In this document: positions 25,000-34,412 of the stretch, one piece after another
How positions within the stretch are numbered: position 1 is the first letter of the stretch
How the letters are laid out: each line of letters starts with the position of its first letter
NCBI RefSeq assembly: GCF_900116235.1
Contig: NZ_FPAA01000005.1
Span: forward strand, 124,001 to 188,000
Source: Marininema halotolerans
GTDB lineage: Bacteria; Bacillota; Bacilli; Thermoactinomycetales; DSM-45169
Direction of reading: 5' to 3'
Length of the DNA stretch: 64,000 nt
Notes under the pieces: generated by a model
Databases searched by the model: none
What the model was told of the DNA's origin: nothing
The model's input: only the letters and a program-made list of their open reading frames with translations
Position numbers and translations under genes: made by a program

Positions 25000-25039
25000 G
25001 GAACCATTCCCCGGGAAATAACTAGAGGGGAATGGTTCC
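25000..25039 (-). terminator. Terminator of M36 paralogue 2
   Basis: A perfect 13-bp stem GGAACCATTCCCC/GGGGAATGGTTCC with a 14-base loop, downstream of the stop at 25069 on the minus strand. Confidence 0.85.
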
Positions 25040-25068
25040 GTGTAGATCATCACTCATTCATGAATTCG

Positions 25069-26595
25069 TTACTGTGTGGAGATTCCACGTTGAGCAAAAA
25101 TGGATTGAATGGTTGAGCTGTGAGAACCACCATAAATCGATTTATCTGCTGCAACGATTGCTTTTGCCCCGTCTCTAAACGAAGCATTTGGGGTGAGGGA
25201 CCAGTGGGACTGAAGAATTATAGTAGTAGCAGTATCACGTCCAAGGTAATTGGACATATCATACAAGGCTTGAGACCAGATTTCGCCATCCTCATGTGGT
25301 TCGCCTACTAGATCATTGGGGTACACTTTATCGTTATCTAGACGACGAAGGCAGGGTGTGCTAGCACTTGAATACGCTACCGCATCCCACTCTCCTATGC
25401 AAGCCTTTCCGTAGGAAGAGGGGGCAAGAGAATCTTCATAGGTTGCACCTAGGAAATCACCAAAACCTTCACCCATAGCAGCAGCTTGTGATGAATAGCC
25501 GAATCCTGGGACTTGGTTATCCTGAATGGAATGACCGTACTCATGGGTGATAATTCCAGCATCTTCAGCATCATCAACACCACCAGATCCAAAGTACAAC
25601 TGTTTTGTACCTTGTGAATAGACGGAATTGTCTTCATCATCTACATTGATATTTGCGACGATCGAACGGTTGTTGATGTTTTTAAACCCGAGGGATTGAA
25701 TGTAGCGTTGCATCGCATCGATGTGGTAATACACCATCACATCTTCAAAACTATCCTGAGAGCGAGTGTAATTAAAGGTATTTGAAGAGGAGTACGTACC
25801 CGCTTTGGATGAAATACTGACATAGGATCCTTTAAGATAGCCAGTTCCATAGAGGTTATACAAGTAGACAGATTTTAGCTGGTTGGTCAGTGCGCTAGAA
25901 TCTGCATCATTGTTATCTGCAAAACTGGAGGTTGCTCCGTAGGATTCGAGCGGGTTGGGGCGAAATACTTTTCCTACCCCGGTAGCTTGTTGGTTGAGGT
26001 TTTTCTTTTTAAGGACGGTTCCCGTATCGGCTTGAACCATGGTCTCCCATGTACCATAAGGTTTTTTCGTATGGGAGACGACACGATAGACTGGAATAGC
26101 TTGTCCATCTTGAATGGTATACCCATAGGATTTGGCGGTGGGTGCAAAGGTATCGTTTGATTTGGCACCGATTCGTTTCAAGGCTTTGCTTTCTACGGTT
26201 TTGAGGGCTAGTTTCTTTTTGATGGTTTTGACTTTTTTATAAGGGACGTAACCTGAAACAACTAATTCTACTTTGCCTTTTTTGTTGATCGTTACGGTTA
26301 CTTCTTTGCCGAAGACTGGATGACCATCGATAGATTCTTGATAACGAACAAAAGTTGCTGTTTTCGTTTGAATTGTTCGAATATACTTCAAATCAGAAAT
26401 GTTTTTCTTCAGCTTGTACTTCTTTGTGTGTTTTTTCAGATAGTTATCGGCAGCTTTTTTAGCAGTTGCAGAAGTAATCGTTGAATGATTAGTGCGTTCT
26501 TTTGCGGCAGCAATATCAGGGGTGACAACCGTTAGAGCCAGCATGGAAAAGACAGAAGTGATGAGAGCCAATTGCATTCCTTTTTTACGCAACAT
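25069..26595 (-). CDS. Secreted M36-type (fungalysin-like) metalloprotease, paralogue 2
   Basis: 508 residues from the ATG at 26595, which follows AGGAGG by 8 bases; this gives exactly the length of paralogue 1. The layout is the same: signal peptide (LALITSVFSMLALTVVTPDIAAA), FTP/propeptide part (YVRYQES-type FVRYQESIDGHPVFGKEVTVTI), and zinc domain with HEYGHSIQDN and GEGFGDFLG. It is more Lys-rich in the propeptide than paralogue 1. The two genes are separately terminated, so they are a tandem duplication with independent transcription. Confidence 0.88.
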   Translation of the reverse strand: MLRKKGMQLALITSVFSMLALTVVTPDIAAAKERTNHSTITSATAKKAADNYLKKHTKKYKLKKNISDLKYIRTIQTKTATFVRYQESIDGHPVFGKEVTVTINKKGKVELVVSGYVPYKKVKTIKKKLALKTVESKALKRIGAKSNDTFAPTAKSYGYTIQDGQAIPVYRVVSHTKKPYGTWETMVQADTGTVLKKKNLNQQATGVGKVFRPNPLESYGATSSFADNNDADSSALTNQLKSVYLYNLYGTGYLKGSYVSISSKAGTYSSSNTFNYTRSQDSFEDVMVYYHIDAMQRYIQSLGFKNINNRSIVANINVDDEDNSVYSQGTKQLYFGSGGVDDAEDAGIITHEYGHSIQDNQVPGFGYSSQAAAMGEGFGDFLGATYEDSLAPSSYGKACIGEWDAVAYSSASTPCLRRLDNDKVYPNDLVGEPHEDGEIWSQALYDMSNYLGRDTATTIILQSHWSLTPNASFRDGAKAIVAADKSIYGGSHSSTIQSIFAQRGISTQ

Positions 26596-26863
26596 CGAGT
26601 CGCCTCCTAAACTCAATTTTCTAAAATATTTTACGATTAAGAGAGAGATTTGACAACACTTTTTTTAGAAATGGCAATAACTTTATTTTATATCGATAGT
26701 TAACCCATTAAATAATAGGATCTAAATGGGTTTTAAATTGAGAATGTTTGGTTATTTGGGTGGTTGTAAAGGGATGATGAAAGAGTAAGCGAGAAGGGAT
26801 TGGAAGGGGATGGGCTTTCCTTGTTATACTGGAAGAAGTGAGAAATAGAAAGGGTGATAGAAG

Positions 26864-27433
26864 ATGGCACGTACAGAATCAACAATGCTTGCTCTAGGGA
26901 GTGAAGCCCCGTTTTTTTCATTGGTGGATGTCGTGACAGGTAAAATCGTATCCAGAGAAAGTATTGGGTCTGCACAAGCTCAGGTGATCATGTTCATCTG
27001 TAATCATTGTCCCTTTGTCATTCATGTACAGGAGCAGTTAGTTCAATTGGCAAAGGATTATCAGCAAAAAGGAATTAATTTTATTGCCATTAATTCAAAT
27101 GACGCAAAAGCGTATCCGGAGGACTCCCCTGATCGGATGAAGGAAGTGGCACAGGAAATGGGATATCCCTTCCCTTATCTTTTTGATGAGACTCAGGAAG
27201 TTGCAAGAGCGTTCCAGGCAGCCTGTACTCCTGATTTCTTTATTTTTAACGAAGAATGGAAATTGGTTTATCGTGGTCAATTGGATGATTCTCGTCCAGG
27301 TAATGATAAACCCGTTACGGGAGAATCCATACGAGCAGCGCTTGATCATCAATTAGCAGGGACACCGATTCCAACCCAGCAGAAACCAAGCCTTGGGTGT
27401 AACATTAAGTGGAAGGATAACAATTCCAAATAA
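26864..27433 (+). CDS. Thioredoxin-like peroxiredoxin-family protein (PRX-like1 type)
   Basis: 189 residues. ALGSEAPFFSLVDVVTG is the AhpC/TSA-type start; FICNHCPFVIHV has a CxxC in the position of the active site; INFIAINSNDAKAYPEDSPDRM, GYPFPYLFDETQEVARAFQAACTPDFFIFN and the terminal PSLGCNIKWK are hallmarks of the PRX_like1 group. It probably is a soluble thiol reductase or peroxidase; no signal peptide is seen. The ATG follows GAAAGGGTGATAG. Its own terminator follows. Confidence 0.87.
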   Translation: MARTESTMLALGSEAPFFSLVDVVTGKIVSRESIGSAQAQVIMFICNHCPFVIHVQEQLVQLAKDYQQKGINFIAINSNDAKAYPEDSPDRMKEVAQEMGYPFPYLFDETQEVARAFQAACTPDFFIFNEEWKLVYRGQLDDSRPGNDKPVTGESIRAALDHQLAGTPIPTQQKPSLGCNIKWKDNNSK

Positions 27434-27479
27434 GGTTATACATAGGTTTTGGTAGTTTTTTGATATAGGAAATAAAGGA

Positions 27480-27511
27480 AATGCCGCCAGTAAAATTCTT
27501 GGCGGCATTTT
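27480..27511. terminator. Bidirectional terminator
   Basis: A 10-bp stem AATGCCGCCA/TGGCGGCATT with a following T-run, between the thioredoxin-like gene and the convergent phosphodiesterase gene. Confidence 0.88.
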
Positions 27512-27556
27512 GATATAGCAGCAGATTCACAAATTATTCAGGTGGGTGCTGGTCGA

Positions 27557-28429
27557 TTAGCGATGCACCATTTTTTTTAGCTGGTCTGGGTAGTTGGTAA
27601 AGATCCCAGTAACTCCCCATTCAATTGCTTGGTTCATTTGCTGGGGGTCATTGATGGTGTAGGGATGAATATCCAGGCCGTGATGGCGTACTTTGTGAAC
27701 ATAATGGCGATCGATTTTACTAAAATTCGGACCGACTCCGTAGGCATACTTCTTAATCTCGTGTATTTCTTTACCTGTGATTTTTCCCTTGCCTTCTCCT
27801 TCATACCATAGGAGTTGGATGAGTGGGATATGGGGATTCATTTTATGTATTTTTTTTAGGCTATCTGCGCTGAAGGATTGAATAATGACTTGTTTTTCTT
27901 GAAGGGCCTTTGGTGTAAGAAGTCCATGGGCGTCTAATGTTTGTAGTAGTTTTTCTTCCATTCCAGGGTAAACATCAGGAGATTTGGTCTCAATGTAATA
28001 GTTTGTAGATTGACCAAAGTGGTCAATAACTTCGTCAAGGGTTGGCACTTTTAGTCCAACATAACGGGATTGAGCCAGTTGAGGATATGTGTGATTAAAC
28101 CAGGAACCGGCATCCAGTTTCTTAATTTCTGCTAAGGTGTGATCTTTAACAGCGCCAGTACCATTGGTTGTACGATCCAATGTTTCATCGTGCATGTTAA
28201 TGAGCTGACCATCTTTTGTCATTTGGATATCGATCTCAGTGTAGTCGCCACCCAGCTGTTTACCCAATTTGTAGGAGGGCATGGTATGCTCGGGTGCATA
28301 ACCAGAGGCGCCTCGATGAGCGATATTTAGCACTTTCTTCCCCTCCGCATGGGCTGGTGTTAGCCCTGTAGTAAAGGTAGCACACAGAATAGTAAACAGA
28401 ATACCCGCTTGTTTCCATGTCTTATTCAT
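27557..28429 (-). CDS. Secreted glycerophosphodiester phosphodiesterase (GlpQ-like)
   Basis: 290 residues from the ATG at 28429, where GAAAGG is about 10 bases upstream and a signal peptide begins ([23 protein letters not shown]). Hydrolyses glycerophosphodiesters to glycerol-3-phosphate and an alcohol outside the cell. Signature: [18 protein letters not shown] with the catalytic His, [30 protein letters not shown] with the metal-binding E/D and second His, then [12 protein letters not shown] and [25 protein letters not shown]. In Bacillus relatives such genes belong to the phosphate-starvation response; the next two genes upstream are alkaline phosphatases, which supports that role. Confidence 0.93.
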   Translation of the reverse strand: MNKTWKQAGILFTILCATFTTGLTPAHAEGKKVLNIAHRGASGYAPEHTMPSYKLGKQLGGDYTEIDIQMTKDGQLINMHDETLDRTTNGTGAVKDHTLAEIKKLDAGSWFNHTYPQLAQSRYVGLKVPTLDEVIDHFGQSTNYYIETKSPDVYPGMEEKLLQTLDAHGLLTPKALQEKQVIIQSFSADSLKKIHKMNPHIPLIQLLWYEGEGKGKITGKEIHEIKKYAYGVGPNFSKIDRHYVHKVRHHGLDIHPYTINDPQQMNQAIEWGVTGIFTNYPDQLKKMVHR

Positions 28430-28513
28430 AGTCAACAACCTTTCTATCAAGAGAGTTGTGGAAAAATTAGGACCAAGAAAGTCGATAAGACCCTGTGCAT
28501 AATCAGCATAACA

Positions 28514-28561
28514 GAAATGGGTGCCAGTTTGAGAGGTAATCTCTATACTGACACCCATTTC
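28514..28561 (-). terminator. Terminator of alkaline phosphatase 1
   Basis: GAAATGGGTG and CACCCATTTC form the outer stem, with CAGT/ACTG inside after one mismatch, directly after the stop at 28574 in the minus direction. Confidence 0.85.
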
Positions 28562-28573
28562 TTGAAGTTGAGA

Positions 28574-29827
28574 TTAGTAGCCCTTTAGCGTACGTAGCAT
28601 AACATCATGAATATGCGTATTCTCGTAAGTTCCTGTCAAGAATTTAGAACCTGGGCCCATGGATGTTAAAGGAATGTCAACCCCAGTGTGACTGGTGCTT
28701 GTCCAATCCACGATAAAGCTTTTATCAGAATGAGCGATAGGGAAGGGTCCATCTTCTTGGGAGATGCCATCACCCGACTCATCGGACTTATTGGTATCCT
28801 CAATGGTCATGCCGCCGGTTTCATGGTCGCCTACAACGATGACCAGGGTATCACGGTGTTTTTCTGCATAGGCTTTAGCGATGGCTACAGAATTATCAAA
28901 TTCAATGCCTGATTGGATAGCCAATTTAGCGTTGTTACTGTGGCTCATTTCATCGGTTCCTTCTTCTTCCACCATTAGGAAAAATCCATTTCTGTTTTTA
29001 GAAAGTGTAGAAATTGCTTTTTCGGTCATCTTTGTTAAAGGAACAGCAGGATTATATGTGGCATCCGGATCGCCTTCCGTTCCTGATGTAAACATTTCTT
29101 CATTGGCAAATAGGCCAAGAATGCGATTGCTCTTGGTTCTTTGAAGCCCTTTTTGGTCATAGACGTAAGCATAACCATGATCTTGTGCCTCTTTGATTAG
29201 GTTGCTTTTGCCTATGCTTTTGCTATCATCATCATCGGCAAACTTACCGGGTGTACCTTCAGGGTAAAAATAATTTTCTCCGCCACCTAATAGAACATCA
29301 GGCTTTGTTACCTCAATGAATTGTCGGGCAATTTCGCTTTGATCTCTCCGCGTCTCAACGTGAGCGCCAAATGCGGCAGGAGTGGCGTCAGTGATTTGAC
29401 TTGTCGTGACGAGTCCAGTCGCTTTCCCCATTTTTTTGGCTTTTTCCAAGACCGTAGGGACAGGTTGTTTTTTTCCGTTGACACCGATTGCACCATTATA
29501 GGTTTTAACACCTGAAGCCATTGCTGTCGCAGATGCAGCAGAATCGGTAATGAGGTTTTTGGGATCATCAGGAGAGGTGTGAACAAGTCCTGCTTTGGAA
29601 AGGTCATCCATGGCAAGATTGTTATTCAGGCCGACTTTGGAGAGGCGGATGGCTTGACGTTGAGCGGCGCCCATACCGTCACCCACCATGAGAATGACAT
29701 TTTTCGGATGCTTTGAATGATGAAAAATGGATGGATTGGATGAAGCCCATGCAGGGGTGATAGAGACGGTGAGAAGTGCTGCTGCCGCTACCATCGATCC
29801 ACTAATCCATGCGCGTTTCCGGTACAT
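28574..29827 (-). CDS. Alkaline phosphatase (PhoA superfamily), paralogue 1
   Basis: 417 residues from the ATG at 29827 (AGGAG 7 bases upstream). Signal peptide ISGSMVAAAALLTVSITPAWA. Non-specific phosphomonoesterase acting outside the membrane. NVILMVGDGMG holds the first metal-binding Asp; LITDSAASATAMASG carries the nucleophilic Ser; further metal sites appear in EEGTDEMSHSNN and VVGDHETGGM. The C-terminal HTGVDIPLTSMGPGS gives the last conserved His. Likely induced by phosphate starvation: a PhoP-like box lies at 29906-29922 and TATAAT at 29868-29873 on the minus strand. Confidence 0.93.
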   Translation of the reverse strand: MYRKRAWISGSMVAAAALLTVSITPAWASSNPSIFHHSKHPKNVILMVGDGMGAAQRQAIRLSKVGLNNNLAMDDLSKAGLVHTSPDDPKNLITDSAASATAMASGVKTYNGAIGVNGKKQPVPTVLEKAKKMGKATGLVTTSQITDATPAAFGAHVETRRDQSEIARQFIEVTKPDVLLGGGENYFYPEGTPGKFADDDDSKSIGKSNLIKEAQDHGYAYVYDQKGLQRTKSNRILGLFANEEMFTSGTEGDPDATYNPAVPLTKMTEKAISTLSKNRNGFFLMVEEEGTDEMSHSNNAKLAIQSGIEFDNSVAIAKAYAEKHRDTLVIVVGDHETGGMTIEDTNKSDESGDGISQEDGPFPIAHSDKSFIVDWTSTSHTGVDIPLTSMGPGSKFLTGTYENTHIHDVMLRTLKGY

Positions 29828-29905
29828 TGGATCACTCCTAAAATTGATGATTGGATAAGCCATGTTCATTATAGGGATAAGAGTTTATGGGAAACGTGGA
29901 AAAAA

Positions 29906-29922
29906 GGTTAATTATTTGTAAA
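29906..29922 (-). promoter_or_regulatory. PhoP-like box upstream of alkaline phosphatase 1
   Basis: On the minus strand TTTACA, 5 bases, TTAACC: two TT(A/T)ACA-type repeats 11 bases apart, as in PhoP boxes. TATAAT (29868-29873) lies 32 bases downstream. Only two repeats are clear, so this is a candidate. Confidence 0.5.
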
Positions 29923-29948
29923 GAACGTTGGGTGTGTGCATAAAAAAG

Positions 29949-29981
29949 GGCAGATGCCAAAGATTCTTTGTGGCATCTGCC
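29949..29981 (-). terminator. Terminator of alkaline phosphatase 2
   Basis: An 11-bp stem GGCAGATGCCA with its complement, followed on the minus strand by a run of six T. Confidence 0.9.
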
Positions 29982-30001
29982 TGTGTATGAAGAATGAACT
30001 T

Positions 30002-31261
30002 TTAACGGTCGCTGAGTACTTGGTACATAACATCATACAGGGTGGTATTTTCATACATTCCGGTTAGTCGTTTTGACCCAGGTCCCATGGCAGTCAGAGG
30101 AACATCGACACCTGTATGATTTCCCGTTGTCCAGTCGATGATGAAGGTTTTACTCGAATGGGCGATTGGAAAAGGGCCATCTTCTTGGGATAATCCATCC
30201 CCGGATTCATCGGGATGACTGCTATCCCCCTCGTCCTCAATCGTCATCCCGCCAGTTTCATGATCGCCAACGACAATGACCAGTGTGTCCCCTTGTTTTT
30301 TTGCATAATGCTTGACGATTCCGACTGTTCGATCAAAGGCTTGTCCAGATTTTAAAGTAAGCTCAGAATTATTGTTATGGGCCATCTCGTCGATGCCTTC
30401 TTCCTCAATTAAAAGAAAGAACCCGTTCTTACTTTTGTTTAAGGTATAAAGGGCTTTTTTAGTCATCTCCTTAAGTGGGACGACAGGTTGATATGTAGCT
30501 CCTTCATCCTCAGGAGCTTGTATGAACATTTCTTCATTGGCAAACAAGCCAAGAATTTTTTTGCTGGTTGTTTGTCGCAACTCTTTTCGGTTGGATACAT
30601 AGGTATAACCGTTTTTTATCGCTTCTTTTACCAAATGGGAAGGTGCACTACTTTTTTGTTTATCCGTATCAGGATACTTCCCCGGATTGCCTACAGGGTA
30701 AAAGTAATCTTCACCACCGCCAAGAAGGACATCGGGTTGGCTTTCTTCGATCATCTGTCGAGCAATTTCACTTTGCTCTTTTCGGTTAGTTACATGAGAA
30801 GCGAATGAAGCAGGCGTTGCATCCGTAATTTGGCTGGTGGTAACCAAACCAGTCGCTTTTCCCATCTGTTTTGCCCGCTCAAGGATTGTAGGAATGGGTT
30901 GTTTGTTATGGTTGACTGCAATCGCACCATTATAGGTCTTTACACCCGTTGCCATGGCGGTTCCAGCAGCTGCCGAGTCAGTAACAGTTGCTGAGGAATC
31001 AGAAGGGGAAGTGTGGACAAGGCCGCTGATCGGCAGGTTATCCATTTCTAAGTTTCCATTTAACCCCACTTTAGAGAGACGTATCGCTTGTCGATGTCCT
31101 GCTCCCATTCCGTCTCCAATCATCAATATGACATTTTTAGGTGTGTGATGATGACTTGCAGCCGTGTTTGAATCGGCCCAAGCAGGTATCACCGCAATAG
31201 CCGCGGCAATTGTCGTCACTGTTGCAATCGATCCACTAATCCATGCGCTTTTTTTCAACAT
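30002..31261 (-). CDS. Alkaline phosphatase (PhoA superfamily), paralogue 2
   Basis: 419 residues, homologous to the neighbour over its whole length. Signal peptide ISGSIATVTTIAAAIAVIPAWA. NVILMIGDGMG, TVTDSAAAGTAMATG (nucleophile Ser), EEGIDEMAHNNN, VVGDHETGGM and HTGVDVPLTAMGPGS are retained, so it should be active. GAAGGAGTG precedes the ATG. TATAAT lies upstream on the minus strand, preceded by AT-rich TTTACT-like stretches that could be a weak PhoP box. It has its own terminator, so regulation may differ from paralogue 1. Confidence 0.93.
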   Translation of the reverse strand: MLKKSAWISGSIATVTTIAAAIAVIPAWADSNTAASHHHTPKNVILMIGDGMGAGHRQAIRLSKVGLNGNLEMDNLPISGLVHTSPSDSSATVTDSAAAGTAMATGVKTYNGAIAVNHNKQPIPTILERAKQMGKATGLVTTSQITDATPASFASHVTNRKEQSEIARQMIEESQPDVLLGGGEDYFYPVGNPGKYPDTDKQKSSAPSHLVKEAIKNGYTYVSNRKELRQTTSKKILGLFANEEMFIQAPEDEGATYQPVVPLKEMTKKALYTLNKSKNGFFLLIEEEGIDEMAHNNNSELTLKSGQAFDRTVGIVKHYAKKQGDTLVIVVGDHETGGMTIEDEGDSSHPDESGDGLSQEDGPFPIAHSSKTFIIDWTTGNHTGVDVPLTAMGPGSKRLTGMYENTTLYDVMYQVLSDR

Positions 31262-31414
31262 GGAATCACTCCTTCAAAAATTTGAATTCGTGAACTTGGG
31301 ATATCTTCGGGGAAGGGTTATCATTTAAAATCCAACCCTCCCCATTATATCGAATGATAAATAATATAAAAAGTAAAAAAATGCGATTTATTCCAGTTTA
31401 TTTGGCAAATAAAA

Positions 31415-31439
31415 AACCGCCGCTGAGTAAGCGGCGGTT
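31415..31439 (-). terminator. Terminator of clpE
   Basis: Perfect 10-bp stem AACCGCCGCT/AGCGGCGGTT with a 5-base loop and a T-run on the minus strand. Confidence 0.93.
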
Positions 31440-31449
31440 CAGTCAGTGA

Positions 31450-33603
31450 TTAGGGGGTAGTCCTGACCATCAGTTCTTCATCATGGATGTCAATAAGAAG
31501 AGTTGACACTTGTTCATCGTCAAGCATTCGGTCAGCAATGCCATCTTCGACCTTTTCTTGAATGACACGACGGAGGGGTCGTGCCCCAAAGGAAGGATGA
31601 TAACCGAGAGCTGCCAATTTACTTTTGGCGGCGTCACTGATGGAAAGTTTAATCCCTTGTTCTTGAGCGATATCTTGAACGTCTTTTAACATGAGTTCAA
31701 CAATTTGCAGCAAGTCAGGTTGGGAAAGGGAGCGGAAAGGAATGATTCCATCGAGTCGGTTTAAAAACTCAGGCCGGAAATAATCGGAAAGTGTATCGAG
31801 GATTTCCGTGTGGGATTCCTCTGTCTGATCATTGTCAAAACCAATGGCTGCCTTTGGTTTCATGTCTACTCCCGCGTTACTGGTCATGATAATCAGGGTA
31901 TCACGGAAGCTGACGGTACGGCCTTGGCTATCGGTGAGACGTCCATCCTCCATGATTTGCAAAAAGAGATGTTGCACATCAGGATGAGCCTTTTCTATCT
32001 CATCCAGCAACAAGATGCTGTAGGGATTGCGGCGAACACGTTCCGTCAATTGTCCAGCTTCTTCATGTCCTACGTAACCTGGAGGAGAACCAATCAGTTT
32101 GGAGACCGTATGCTTCTCCATATATTCACTCATATCTAAGCGAATCATCGCATCGATATCTCCAAAAAGTTCCTTTGCAAGGGTTCTAGCAAGCTCTGTT
32201 TTCCCAACACCGGTTGGCCCCACAAAGAGGAAGGAACCGATTGGACGAGAGCCTTTTCGAAGACCGGCACGATTGCGGCGAATGGCTTTCGCCACTTTTG
32301 TCACTGCATCGGTCTGACCGATTACTTGTGCGTTTAACCGTTCAGCCAAATCCCTCATCTTCTGCTGTTCATCTTTTTGTAGGCGACGAACAGGGATCCC
32401 GGTTTTTAATTCCACAAGATGTTGGATGGTTTCGCTATCGACAATCGCTCGTTGGGATTGCTCTTCAGCAGTCTCTAACTTTTGTTCCAATTGCCGTTCT
32501 CGATCCCGTAATTGACCTGCACGTTCATACTCTTCTAGCTGAGTGGCTCGTTCTTTTTCAGCAGTGATTTGAGCGAGCTGCTCTCGAAGTTCAGCGCTCG
32601 AATCTGTTACGTGAGACAGGTTGATCTTGGATCCCGCTTCGTCCATAAGGTCGATGGCTTTATCGGGTAGAAAACGATCCTGGATATAACGATGTGAGAG
32701 CTGTACACAAGCTTGGATGGCTTCTTCTGTGTATTCGACTTGATGATAGTCTTCATAGTTTTTGCGCAATCCTTGAAGGATACGGATGGCTTCCTCAACC
32801 GAAGGTTCATTCACCATAACGGGTTGAAAACGACGTTCTAGGGCCGCATCCTTCTCAATCTGCCGATACTCTTTTAACGTGGTGGCTCCAATGACTTGAA
32901 GTTCTCCCCGAGAAAGAGCGGGTTTTAGTATATTACCAGCATCTTGGGAACCTTCAGCAGAACCTGCACCTACTAATTGGTGAATTTCATCGATAAATAG
33001 AATGACTTGTTGACGTTCTTGTAGCTCGGTAATGAGCTGTTTCATTCGTTCTTCAAATTGACCTCGAATGCCTGTGTTTGCAACGAGGGAGGAAACATCT
33101 AATAGATAAACTTGTTTGTTTTTTAGTTTCTGAGGTACGTTGCCTTGGGTGATGCGTAGCGCTAATCCTTCTGCGATCGCAGTCTTTCCAACTCCAGGTT
33201 CTCCAATCAAGACAGGGTTGTTTTTATTCCGCCGGTTTAGGGTTTCAATGACGCGATCCACTTCTTTTTCTCTTCCAATCACAGGATCGATCAGTCCTTG
33301 TGACGCTGCCTGATTAAGGTTTTTTCCTAATTGATCAAGTAACCCCCCTCCACGACCGGTTGTCGATGGACGAGTGGTGGCGTTGTTCTTATGGGAATCA
33401 GAGGCGAATTTTGAGGGTTGCCCCATAAAAGTTTGGAAGAAATTCTGTAAAGAGTGGTCACCTGGGAACCCAGCTGGATAAGGAAATTGATTTTTCACTT
33501 GGTTATAACAATCTTGACAAAGGTGAAGATGTGTTTGTTTTCCATTAACTTGAAGATGGAGCTCCACGATTGCCGAGTCTTGGTTACATTGTTGGCATTT
33601 CAT
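31450..33603 (-). CDS. clpE: ATP-dependent Clp protease ATPase subunit ClpE
   Basis: 717 residues. Hexameric AAA+ unfoldase that feeds ClpP and helps to clear aggregates after heat stress. The N-terminal zinc finger (MKCQQCNQ then LCQDCYNQ, a CxxC...CxxC) identifies ClpE as opposed to ClpC. D1 has Walker [10 protein letters not shown] and ends near the UVR-type coiled-coil linker ([17 protein letters not shown]). D2 has GPTGVGKTE and the sequence [15 protein letters not shown]; a C-terminal D2-small domain follows. The ATG at 33603 has AAGGAGGT upstream. Regulated by two CtsR boxes. Confidence 0.96.
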   Translation of the reverse strand: MKCQQCNQDSAIVELHLQVNGKQTHLHLCQDCYNQVKNQFPYPAGFPGDHSLQNFFQTFMGQPSKFASDSHKNNATTRPSTTGRGGGLLDQLGKNLNQAASQGLIDPVIGREKEVDRVIETLNRRNKNNPVLIGEPGVGKTAIAEGLALRITQGNVPQKLKNKQVYLLDVSSLVANTGIRGQFEERMKQLITELQERQQVILFIDEIHQLVGAGSAEGSQDAGNILKPALSRGELQVIGATTLKEYRQIEKDAALERRFQPVMVNEPSVEEAIRILQGLRKNYEDYHQVEYTEEAIQACVQLSHRYIQDRFLPDKAIDLMDEAGSKINLSHVTDSSAELREQLAQITAEKERATQLEEYERAGQLRDRERQLEQKLETAEEQSQRAIVDSETIQHLVELKTGIPVRRLQKDEQQKMRDLAERLNAQVIGQTDAVTKVAKAIRRNRAGLRKGSRPIGSFLFVGPTGVGKTELARTLAKELFGDIDAMIRLDMSEYMEKHTVSKLIGSPPGYVGHEEAGQLTERVRRNPYSILLLDEIEKAHPDVQHLFLQIMEDGRLTDSQGRTVSFRDTLIIMTSNAGVDMKPKAAIGFDNDQTEESHTEILDTLSDYFRPEFLNRLDGIIPFRSLSQPDLLQIVELMLKDVQDIAQEQGIKLSISDAAKSKLAALGYHPSFGARPLRRVIQEKVEDGIADRMLDDEQVSTLLIDIHDEELMVRTTP

Positions 33604-33639
33604 GTGACATACCTCCTTCATTGGATGACACACATTGAC

Positions 33640-33697
33640 TTTGACTAACTTTGACTTTCGATAGGCTTATTATACTCTGACCTTTTCTGACTTTCAA
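33640..33697 (-). promoter_or_regulatory. clpE promoter with two CtsR operator boxes
   Basis: On the minus strand TTGAAA (33692-33697), a 17-base spacer and TATAAT (33669-33674). The spacer contains AGTCAGAAAAGGTCAGA (33676-33692), and downstream of the -10 lies AGTCAAAGTTAGTCAAA (33640-33656). Both are heptad direct repeats with a 3-base gap, the CtsR consensus (A/G)GTCAAA-N3-(A/G)GTCAAA; the second is perfect. Confidence 0.88.
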
Positions 33698-33800
33698 GGG
33701 GTGTTCATGAATAATTTTGGAGTAATGGTTGGTGAAGGCCGATACTCAACTGTATAAAGGGCAGAGGTAGGTGGAATCCTGAGTGCCAAGGAGGGATACC

Positions 33801-34118
33801 ATGCAGGGAAATCCAGAGCAATTTCAACTATCGAGTGTCGATCAGGCATTGATGGATGATCTGACGAATCGAGTGAGGGAATGTTATCAAGAGATGACTC
33901 GTATTGCGATGCGTACGATGAATGGACATTTTCTTTCAGATACGGAATTTAGCCGTTCATTAGATGAAGTGCTCAGTGATACCCAGATCCATTTAGATGG
34001 GACAGCGGATCCTTTTCATGACGCGGAAATTTGTTGGCCGACTGGAGAAGGTCATCGGTTATGTTATCAAAAAGGGGGCGGAAAAGTGGTGCTACGAGTA
34101 AATGAGGGGAGTCGATAG
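33801..34118 (+). CDS. Small hypothetical protein
   Basis: 105 residues from the ATG at 33801, preceded by AAGGAGGG; a GTG at 33783 lies before that ribosome site. The protein is acidic, with a helical first half (SSVDQALMDDLTNRVRECYQEMTRIAMRTMNGH) and a beta-like tail (HRLCYQKGGGKVVLRVNEGS). I do not recognise a family. It is followed by an extremely long terminator and looks monocistronic. Confidence 0.65.
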   Translation: MQGNPEQFQLSSVDQALMDDLTNRVRECYQEMTRIAMRTMNGHFLSDTEFSRSLDEVLSDTQIHLDGTADPFHDAEICWPTGEGHRLCYQKGGGKVVLRVNEGSR

Positions 34119-34153
34119 GTACGTCCTCTTCTGACTTCGCCACATAAAGGATT

Positions 34154-34209
34154 AAAGGATTAAAAAAACGGGGGGTTTACGATTAAACCCCCCGTTTTTT
34201 TAATCCTTT
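34154..34209. terminator. Very long perfect hairpin terminator
   Basis: A perfect 26-bp stem closed by the loop CGAT: it starts AAAGGATTAAAAAAACGG, has a run of six G against six C, and ends in TTTTTTTAATCCTTT. Symmetrical A/T ends let it act on both strands. Confidence 0.92.
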
Positions 34210-34412
34210 ACAAATATTTCTCCCTTCTTGAAGCATTATTTATTTATATTAATATTTTGTTTTTACTAAGTTTAAGATTTATACTGGATGTGGGAAAAAT
34301 ATATCCCTGAATCAAAGGATGGTTTCCTATAACTACATAAGTAATGGTAGAATACGGGGAGAAATATGGACGGCCGGTCCGTCGAGGAATGTACTGATGA
34401 GGAGACGATTGT

